From contig JAGWPI010000133.1 in the NCBI GenBank assembly GCA_028877005.1, forward strand, positions 1 through 12,011: a stretch of DNA of 12,011 nucleotides, given 5' to 3'. Below the pieces are notes generated by a model that saw only the letters and a list, made by a program, of their open reading frames with translations, had not been told where the DNA came from and ran no database searches. This DNA is from Bacteroidota bacterium (GTDB taxonomy: Bacteria; Bacteroidota; Bacteroidia; Chitinophagales; Chitinophagaceae). Numbering within the stretch: position 1 is the stretch's first letter; every line of letters starts with the position of its first letter. A program made the position numbers and the translations under genes. Of this stretch, positions 6,752 to 12,011 are shown piece after piece.

Positions 6752-6780
6752 TAAGTTGCTTTAACAAACCAACAACAAGC

Positions 6781-7992
6781 ATGAAAGCTACTCAAAAAAT
6801 TATTAATGACCCTGTATATGGTTTTATTACCATCAATCATCCGTTAATTTTTAACATTATTAGCCATCCCTACTTTCAACGTTTGAGGCGTATTCATCAA
6901 ATGGCATTGGCTTATTTGGTATATCCCGGAGCAGTACATACCCGCTTACATCATGCACTTGGGGCATACCATTTAATGTGTAATGCGCTTGCCGAATTAA
7001 AAACGAAGGGCATACATATTACAGAGGAAGAAGATATAGCGGCCAAAGCTGCCATTTTGTTACATGATATTGGGCATGGTCCATTTTCGCATGCATTAGA
7101 AAATCAATTAATTAAATCTGTTCATCATGAAACTATTAGTATAGCGCTAATGCAAAAAATGAATAAACAATTTAATGGTCAATTAGACATGGCTATTGAT
7201 ATTTTTACCGGCAAGTATCACAAACCGTTTTTGCACCAACTAATCAGTAGCCAACTTGATGTAGACAGAATGGACTATTTAACCCGTGATAGTTTTTTTA
7301 CCGGAGTAAGCGAAGGGGTAATTGGTTATGATAGAATTATTAAAATGCTAACGGTACATAATGGTGATTTAATGGTAGAAGAGAAAGGAATATATAGCAT
7401 TGAAAAATTTTTGGTTGCTCGACGACAAATGTACTGGCAAGTTTACTTGCATAAAACCGTTTTAAGTGCTGAAAAAATGCTGGTACATATTTTAGAAAGG
7501 GTTCGTTTTTTAATTGCTGCCGGCAATAATAGTTTTAAAACCGGTGGTATATTAGATGAATTTTTGTATGAATCTACTACTACAATTACCGATGAAATTT
7601 TAAACCTTTTTTGCCGTTTAGATGATGTAGACATTTCTTTTGCAATTAAAACTTGGGCAGGGCATCCGGATTTTGTTGTAAACAGATTATGTAACAAATT
7701 GTTAAACCGCCAATTGCTTAAAATTAAATTAGATACAAAGGCGTTTACACAAACATTCATTGCAGAAAAAATAGCGGAAGCCGCTAATTATTTACAAATA
7801 TCAGAACAAGATGCGGCCAACTTTGTATTTACGGGAGAAGCTGTAAATACCATGTATAAACCCAATGATGAAAATATTAAAATTTTATTCAAAAATGGAG
7901 AGGTAAAAGATATTTCTGCAATTGATAACCCGTTAATTCATCAAACTATTTCTTCACCCATCAAAAAATTTTACATTTGCACATTAATGTAA
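6781..7992 (+). CDS. HD-domain nucleotide phosphohydrolase (SAMHD1/dGTPase-like)
   Basis: The 403-residue product has the signature of the SAMHD1-like HD superfamily. It opens with DPVYGFI and the PYFQRLRRIHQ motif (about 30-40). Then come His58 in RLHHALGAYH (matching RFEHSLG), the HD pair His95-Asp96 in LLHDIGHGPFSH, and Asp162 and Tyr166 in DVDRMDYLTRDS. These positions correspond to the metal-binding residues and base-contact tyrosine of SAMHD1, a deoxynucleotide triphosphohydrolase. The activity is therefore probably cleavage of a nucleotide triphosphate, but the substrate is not shown. No signal or membrane segment is seen. It lies 30 bases before lpxD on the same strand and is likely co-transcribed with the lipid A genes, although its biochemical link to that pathway is unknown. 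No Shine-Dalgarno sequence is present. Confidence 0.85.
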   Translation: MKATQKIINDPVYGFITINHPLIFNIISHPYFQRLRRIHQMALAYLVYPGAVHTRLHHALGAYHLMCNALAELKTKGIHITEEEDIAAKAAILLHDIGHGPFSHALENQLIKSVHHETISIALMQKMNKQFNGQLDMAIDIFTGKYHKPFLHQLISSQLDVDRMDYLTRDSFFTGVSEGVIGYDRIIKMLTVHNGDLMVEEKGIYSIEKFLVARRQMYWQVYLHKTVLSAEKMLVHILERVRFLIAAGNNSFKTGGILDEFLYESTTTITDEILNLFCRLDDVDISFAIKTWAGHPDFVVNRLCNKLLNRQLLKIKLDTKAFTQTFIAEKIAEAANYLQISEQDAANFVFTGEAVNTMYKPNDENIKILFKNGEVKDISAIDNPLIHQTISSPIKKFYICTLM

Positions 7993-8022
7993 GGGAAGAA
8001 ATAAGAAAAAAGATAAACAGAT

Positions 8023-9075
8023 ATGCAATTTACTGCTGCTCAAATAGCTCTATTAATTGATGGACAGGTAGAAGGGGATGCTACTGTGGCTGTAACCTCA
8101 TTTGGCAAAATTGAAGAAGCCAAACCTGGGCAGCTATCTTTTTTGGCAAATCCTAAATATGAAGATTTCTTATACCAAACCCAGGCGTCTATTATTATTG
8201 TAAATCAAAACCAAGCGCTAAAACAACCCATCAATGCCACACTAATAAGAGTATCAGATGCATATGCTGCTTTTGCAGCTTTATTAACCAAATATCAAAA
8301 ACTGGTTACAGAACAATTAAATGGTATAGAACAGCCATCTTTTATTGCCCCATCTGCTCAATTGGGAAAAAATGTTTATGTAGCCGCTTTTGTTTATATT
8401 GGTAAAAATGCCAAAATTGGAAATTGTGTAAAATTGTTTCCGGGCGTAGTTATTGGCGACTACGTTACTGTTGATGATAATACCATTTTACACGCCGGCG
8501 TAAAAGTGTACAACCATTGCCAAATTGGAAAAAATGTTACCATACATGCCGGAACTATTATTGGTGGTGATGGATTTGGGTTTGCACCACTAAATGATGG
8601 CACTTACCAAAAAATACCACAAATAGGCAATGTTATTATTGAAGATAATGTTGAAATTGGTTCAAATGCTACCATTGATAGAGCCACCATTGGCTCAACC
8701 ATTATTCGCTCAGGCGCCAAATTAGATAACCTAATACAAATTGCACACAATGTTGAAATTGGGCACCATACTGTAATTGCCGCCCAAGCAGGGGTAAGTG
8801 GCAGTACAAAAATTGGCAATCATGTAATGGTGGGTGGGCAAGCCGGCATTGTAGGGCATTTAACCATTGCAGATGGCAGTAAAATAAATGCGCAAAGTGG
8901 CGTAAGTAAAGCTATTAAACAACCCAATAGTGTTGTTACCGGTTCACCTGCTTATGAGTATACTGCCGCCTTAAGAAGTCAGGCTGCAACAAGAAAACTA
9001 CCCATCTTAGAAAAGAAGGTAATGGAGTTAGAAAAAATGGTTAAGCAACTGCTTGCTGAAAGAGTTACCCCATAA
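8023..9075 (+). CDS. lpxD: UDP-3-O-acylglucosamine N-acyltransferase LpxD
   Basis: LpxD adds the second 3-hydroxyacyl chain, from acyl-ACP, to the 2-amino group of UDP-3-O-acylglucosamine, the third step of lipid A synthesis in the cytoplasm. The 350-residue length is normal. An N-terminal uridine-binding domain covers about 1-100 ([23 protein letters not shown]). A left-handed parallel beta-helix of hexapeptide repeats runs from about 108 to 305 (for example [20 protein letters not shown]). The catalytic histidine is His242 in [12 protein letters not shown], with the family motif GGDGFGFAP at 181-189. The C-terminal helix (about 327-346, [16 protein letters not shown]) is amphipathic, as in homologues that use it for trimer or ACP contact. 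It follows the HD gene by 30 bases and is followed by lpxC-fabZ. Confidence 0.97.
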   Translation: MQFTAAQIALLIDGQVEGDATVAVTSFGKIEEAKPGQLSFLANPKYEDFLYQTQASIIIVNQNQALKQPINATLIRVSDAYAAFAALLTKYQKLVTEQLNGIEQPSFIAPSAQLGKNVYVAAFVYIGKNAKIGNCVKLFPGVVIGDYVTVDDNTILHAGVKVYNHCQIGKNVTIHAGTIIGGDGFGFAPLNDGTYQKIPQIGNVIIEDNVEIGSNATIDRATIGSTIIRSGAKLDNLIQIAHNVEIGHHTVIAAQAGVSGSTKIGNHVMVGGQAGIVGHLTIADGSKINAQSGVSKAIKQPNSVVTGSPAYEYTAALRSQAATRKLPILEKKVMELEKMVKQLLAERVTP

Positions 9076-9077
9076 TC

Positions 9078-9109
9078 TTGCCTTTCTACCCATATTCGAC
9101 TTATTTTTG
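9078..9109 (+). promoter_or_regulatory. Possible internal promoter for lpxC-fabZ
   Basis: TTG (9078-9080) is followed by 21 bases and TATTTTTG (9102-9109), a perfect TAnnTTTG box, in the 110-base gap between lpxD and lpxC. It predicts a leader of roughly 70 bases. The spacing is slightly longer than the 19 bases seen at other promoters here. Confidence 0.5.
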
Positions 9110-9122
9110 CATAAATTATAAC

Positions 9123-9167
9123 AATTCAGGAAAATGGCAACATGAACAAATGGTGAATTTTGTTGCC
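9123..9167 (+). promoter_or_regulatory. Two interleaved inverted repeats in the lpxC leader
   Basis: Pair one is AATTCA (9123-9128) with TGAATT (9154-9159). Pair two is GGCAACA (9136-9142) with TGTTGCC (9161-9167). The arms interleave in the order 1-2-1'-2', so in RNA they form either two competing hairpins or an H-type pseudoknot. They lie inside the leader predicted from the upstream promoter, 18 bases before the start codon. No U-tract follows, so this is not an intrinsic terminator. Confidence 0.4.
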
Positions 9168-9185
9168 TGTTAAAACCAATAAGGA

Positions 9186-10592
9186 ATGGATCAAAACTTT
9201 AATCCGGATAAACAACACACCCTTAGTAAAAGCATTAGCATAAAAGGAACGGGCTTACACACGGGCATTTTAGTGGAAATGAATTTAAAACCTGCTAACC
9301 CTGGTTTTGGCATACAATTTCAAAGAACCGACTTACCGGGGCAACCCATTATTAAAGCCGACTGCGATTTGGTAACAGATACATCACGCGGCACTACTTT
9401 ACAAGTGGGCGAAGCTAAGGTAAGCACTGTTGAACATATTTTAGCTGCCTTAGTAGGTATGGGCATCGATAATGTTTTAATAGAAATTAATGGGCCTGAA
9501 ATACCTATTATGGATGGCAGCTCAGCTCCTTTTATTCAGTTTATTGAAGAAGCCGGGGTGGCAGAACAAGATGCCGCTAAAGCATGGTATAGTATTGATG
9601 AAAATATATACCTGTATGACGAAAAGAAAAGAGTTGAAATGGTAGCAATGCCTGCCATTGATTACCAAATAACCACTTTAATCGATTTTAATAGCCCCGT
9701 ACTTGGTACCCAACATGCAGGATTAAAATCTATCAAAGATTTTAAAACAGAAATTGCTCCCTGCCGAACCTTTGTTTTTTTGCATGAATTAGAAATGCTT
9801 TTAGATAATAATCTTATTAAAGGTGGAGACATTAATAATGCCATAGTAGTAGTTGATAAGCCTTTAATAGACGGTGAAATGGAACGATTGGCCAAAACTT
9901 TTAAACGCGAAAAAATTGAAGTTAAAAGTGAAGGATACTTAAATAATTTAGAATTACGCTTTCCAAATGAGCCGGCCCGGCATAAATTATTAGACGTGGT
10001 AGGCGATTTGGCTTTAATAGGGTATCCCATAAAAGCACGAATTATAGCTAATAGGCCAGGGCATAGCACCAATGTGGAATTTGCCAAAAAAATAAAGCAA
10101 TACATCAAAAAAAATAAACACGTTAAAGATGTTCCGGTGTACAATCCTGCTGCCCCCTCAATCTTTAACTTACAACGTATTGAAAAAACTTTACCTCATC
10201 GATTCCCCTTTTTATTGGTTGATAAAATTATTGAACTTACCGATACACACATAGTTGGGGTAAAAAATGTAACATTTAATGAATGGTTCTTTCAGGGCCA
10301 CTTCCCCAATAACCCCGTTATGCCGGGTGTATTGCAGATAGAAGCACTAGCCCAAACTGGGGGTATTCTTTGTATTAATACCCTGCCGGAAGGGGACTAT
10401 GATACATATTTTCTGAAAATTGATAATTGCAAATTCAAACAAAAGGTATTACCGGGCGATACCATGATTTTAAAAATGGAGTTCATTAGCCCTATTAGAA
10501 GAGGCATCTGCGAAATGAAAGGTATAGTATATGTTGGCGGAAAAGTGGCAACCGAAGCTAATTTGGTAGCCCAATTGGTAAAACGCAATTAA
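9186..10592 (+). CDS. lpxC-fabZ: Bifunctional LpxC deacetylase / FabZ dehydratase fusion
   Basis: This 468-residue protein joins two enzymes, a fusion characteristic of Bacteroidota. The LpxC half (about 8-310) is the zinc-dependent UDP-3-O-acyl-GlcNAc deacetylase that commits the cell to lipid A. It shows GTGLHTG, then STVEHILAAL with Glu83 (catalytic base) and His84 (zinc), then His266 and Asp270 in RHKLLDVVGD (zinc), and His292 in GHSTN. The FabZ half (about 327-466) is a hotdog-fold 3-hydroxyacyl-ACP dehydratase with LPHRFPFLLVD, catalytic His372 in QGHFPNNPVMPG and Glu386 in LQIEALAQ. A lysine-rich linker (KKIKQYIKKNKHVKD, 301-315) separates them. All key residues are present, so both activities should be intact. 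Both halves draw on the 3-hydroxyacyl-ACP pool. The ATG at 9186 gives the family-typical N-terminus DKQHTLSKSISIKGTGLH; no spaced ribosome-binding site is seen. Confidence 0.97.
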   Translation: MDQNFNPDKQHTLSKSISIKGTGLHTGILVEMNLKPANPGFGIQFQRTDLPGQPIIKADCDLVTDTSRGTTLQVGEAKVSTVEHILAALVGMGIDNVLIEINGPEIPIMDGSSAPFIQFIEEAGVAEQDAAKAWYSIDENIYLYDEKKRVEMVAMPAIDYQITTLIDFNSPVLGTQHAGLKSIKDFKTEIAPCRTFVFLHELEMLLDNNLIKGGDINNAIVVVDKPLIDGEMERLAKTFKREKIEVKSEGYLNNLELRFPNEPARHKLLDVVGDLALIGYPIKARIIANRPGHSTNVEFAKKIKQYIKKNKHVKDVPVYNPAAPSIFNLQRIEKTLPHRFPFLLVDKIIELTDTHIVGVKNVTFNEWFFQGHFPNNPVMPGVLQIEALAQTGGILCINTLPEGDYDTYFLKIDNCKFKQKVLPGDTMILKMEFISPIRRGICEMKGIVYVGGKVATEANLVAQLVKRN

Positions 10593-10616
10593 TCCTTAAA
10601 CTATTCCTAATATTTC

Positions 10617-10624
10617 TATTTTTG
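10617..10624 (+). promoter_or_regulatory. -7 box of a possible lpxA promoter
   Basis: TATTTTTG is a perfect TAnnTTTG match in the gap between lpxC-fabZ and lpxA. At the -33 position the sequence is CTT rather than TTG. If active it gives a leader of about 40 bases to the ATG at 10670 or about 80 to the ATG at 10709. Confidence 0.4.
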
Positions 10625-10708
10625 TACCGGCTGTTAAACAATGGCCTATTTTTTAAAGTCTATTCCGCCATGCAAAATGGAATAGCCCAAATCAATAAAT
10701 CAAAGCGG

Positions 10709-11506
10709 ATGACACATCCCTACACCTACATAGATCCCAATGCTAAAATAGCAGCGAATGTTAAAATTGACCCTTTTACGGTAATACATGGCGATGTTCA
10801 AATTGGTGAAGGAACCTGGATAGGCAGTAATGTTACCATTATGGATGGTACCCGTATTGGCAAAAATTGTAGAATTTTTCCCGGTGCTGTTCTTGGCGCT
10901 ATCCCGCAAGATTTAAAATACAATGGAGAAAAAACAACGGTTGAAGTGGGCGACCATACCACTATTCGCGAATTTGTAACCATTAACAGGGGCACAGCCG
11001 ATAAGTGGAAAACCACCGTTGGTAGTCATTGCCTAATCATGGCATATAGCCATATTGCCCACGATTGTAAAATCGGTAATCATTGTATTCTCAGTAATAG
11101 TGTTCAGGTAGCTGGCCATGTTGTAATGGGCGATTGGGCTTGGATTGCAGGCGTTAGTGCAGTGCATCAGTTTGTTCAAATTGGTCAACATGCCTATATA
11201 GCCGGCGGTAGCTTAGTTAGCAAAGATGTGCCCCCTTATATAAAAGCAGTTCGTAATCCATTAAGTTACGGCGGTGTTAATAGTGTAGGATTAAAAAGAA
11301 GAGGTTTTGAATTAGAAAAAATTAATCATATTATAGATATCTATCGCATTATTTTCAATAAAGGTTTTAATACTTCGCAAGCATTAGCATTTATAGAAGA
11401 AGAATTACCTGCAAGCGACGAAAGAGACGAAATTGTTACATTTATCCGAGAAAGCGGCAGAGGCATCATTAAAAAATTTGCTTCCGGCGTAAGTGATGAA
11501 GATTAA
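10709..11506 (+). CDS. lpxA: UDP-N-acetylglucosamine O-acyltransferase LpxA
   Basis: LpxA transfers a 3-hydroxyacyl chain from ACP to the 3-OH of UDP-GlcNAc, the first step of lipid A synthesis in the cytoplasm. From the ATG at 10709 the protein has 265 residues and starts MTHPYTYIDPNAKI, the usual LpxA beginning. Hexapeptide repeats of the left-handed beta-helix cover about 6-185. The catalytic histidine is His118 in SHIAHDC, with His115, His137 (GHVVMGD) and His153 (VHQFVQIG) at the positions matching active-site residues in E. coli LpxA. A C-terminal helical domain (about 192-258) carries the family motif GLKRRGFELEKI. The frame stays open upstream to a TTG at 10622, but that codon lies within a -7 box; an ATG at 10670 would add 13 residues and cannot be fully excluded. 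No lpxB is present in the window. Confidence 0.95.
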   Translation: MTHPYTYIDPNAKIAANVKIDPFTVIHGDVQIGEGTWIGSNVTIMDGTRIGKNCRIFPGAVLGAIPQDLKYNGEKTTVEVGDHTTIREFVTINRGTADKWKTTVGSHCLIMAYSHIAHDCKIGNHCILSNSVQVAGHVVMGDWAWIAGVSAVHQFVQIGQHAYIAGGSLVSKDVPPYIKAVRNPLSYGGVNSVGLKRRGFELEKINHIIDIYRIIFNKGFNTSQALAFIEEELPASDERDEIVTFIRESGRGIIKKFASGVSDED

Positions 11507-11534
11507 TTACATTATCTACGCTATTGGCTTACAC

Positions 11535-12011
11535 ATGACCATTGAACTACAAAATGCGGGCAAAAAATTTAATCGAGACTGGATTTTCAGGCATATAAAC
11601 TTTTGTTTTAAAGCCGGAAGTTCTACTGCAATAACAGGCCCTAATGGTAGTGGTAAAAGTACTTTGCTACAAGCCATTGCTTTGGCAATTAGGGTAAATG
11701 AAGGAAAATGTTTATGGTTTCAAGATAATGGCAAGCTTATTCAAGAAGATGAAGCAAACCGATATCTTTCAATTGTTGCACCTTATTTAGAAGTAATTGA
11801 AGAAATGACTGCAACAGAATTTCTACAATTCCATGCCCAATTTAAACCTTTGCTTCCTCAACTTACTATTGCGGAAATTTTAGAACATATTGGCTTATCC
11901 GGGGCTGCCCATAAACAAATACGCTATTACAGTAGTGGAATGGTGCAAAGGATAAAATTAGCACAAGCTATTTTTTCTAATACCCCGGTATTACTTTTAG
12001 ATGAGCCCTGT
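11535..12011 (+). CDS. ABC transporter ATP-binding protein, N-terminal part (cut by window edge)
   Basis: The visible 159 residues form most of an ABC nucleotide-binding domain: Walker A at 35-43 (GPNGSGKST), a degenerate signature YYSSGMVQR at 131-139, and Walker B at 152-157 (VLLLDE), with the window ending at DEPC. The SSGM form of the signature is like CcmA-type and some export ATPases. At the place where a Q-loop glutamine is expected (about 80-86) the sequence is IVAPYLE, with no glutamine. The membrane partner is not in the window, so the transported substrate is unknown; lipid or LPS export is suggested only by position. It starts 28 bases after lpxA. An alternative in-frame ATG at 11496 would add 13 residues and overlap the end of lpxA by 11 bases, allowing translational coupling. 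Confidence 0.88.
   Translation, partial: MTIELQNAGKKFNRDWIFRHINFCFKAGSSTAITGPNGSGKSTLLQAIALAIRVNEGKCLWFQDNGKLIQEDEANRYLSIVAPYLEVIEEMTATEFLQFHAQFKPLLPQLTIAEILEHIGLSGAAHKQIRYYSSGMVQRIKLAQAIFSNTPVLLLDEPC

Noticed and set aside
7443-7760. Open frame of 105 codons on the minus strand inside the HD gene
   Set aside because: It is antisense to a gene with clear catalytic motifs and has no promoter or recognisable product.
8400-8900. Repetitive-looking DNA within lpxD (and similarly within lpxA)
   Set aside because: The periodicity comes from the hexapeptide repeats of the beta-helix fold in the proteins and not from a DNA repeat element.
9662-10144. Open frame of 160 codons on the minus strand inside lpxC-fabZ
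   Set aside because: It is antisense to conserved LpxC coding sequence, and its product has no family resemblance. Long antisense frames arise easily opposite AT-rich genes.

Overview
The window looks like chromosomal DNA from a Bacteroidota bacterium, probably of the Chitinophagaceae type, although the genus cannot be fixed from sequence alone. The case rests on a lpxC-fabZ fusion, a PorX-type receiver-PglZ regulator, a TonB-dependent receptor with an N-terminal carboxypeptidase-regulatory-like domain, AT-rich sequence, missing Shine-Dalgarno sites, and repeated TAnnTTTG boxes upstream of genes. These boxes match the -7 element read by the primary sigma factor of this phylum. No tRNA, rRNA, CRISPR array, insertion sequence or phage gene was seen. 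No intergenic gap exceeds about 120 bases.

The left half (1-6634) is all minus strand. Read in transcription order from the centre outward it holds: porX; a TonB-dependent siderophore-type receptor; a 95-residue protein of unknown function ending at a strong intrinsic terminator; a PhnP-like metallo-beta-lactamase-fold hydrolase with a GTG start; a membrane-anchored protein with three helix-hairpin-helix modules; and the N-terminal third or less of an acyl-CoA dehydrogenase cut by the window edge. Most of these appear to have their own promoter, so this is a row of single genes rather than one operon.

The right half (6781-12011) is all plus strand and centres on lipid A synthesis: an HD-domain nucleotide hydrolase, lpxD, the lpxC-fabZ fusion, lpxA, and an ABC transporter ATPase cut by the window edge. 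LpxA adds the first acyl chain to UDP-GlcNAc, LpxC removes the acetyl group and LpxD adds the second chain. The FabZ half dehydrates 3-hydroxyacyl-ACP, the same pool that LpxA and LpxD use as acyl donor. Extra TAnnTTTG boxes precede lpxC and lpxA, so the cluster may have internal promoters as well as the one at its head.

The two halves meet at 6635-6780, where the divergent porX and HD/lpx promoters appear to overlap. PorX regulates type IX secretion, and many type IX cargo proteins are attached to A-LPS, whose anchor is lipid A. That makes this junction the most interesting regulatory point in the window. Nothing here amounts to a clearly new multi-gene system. The better leads are regulatory structures, start-site corrections and a few poorly understood proteins.
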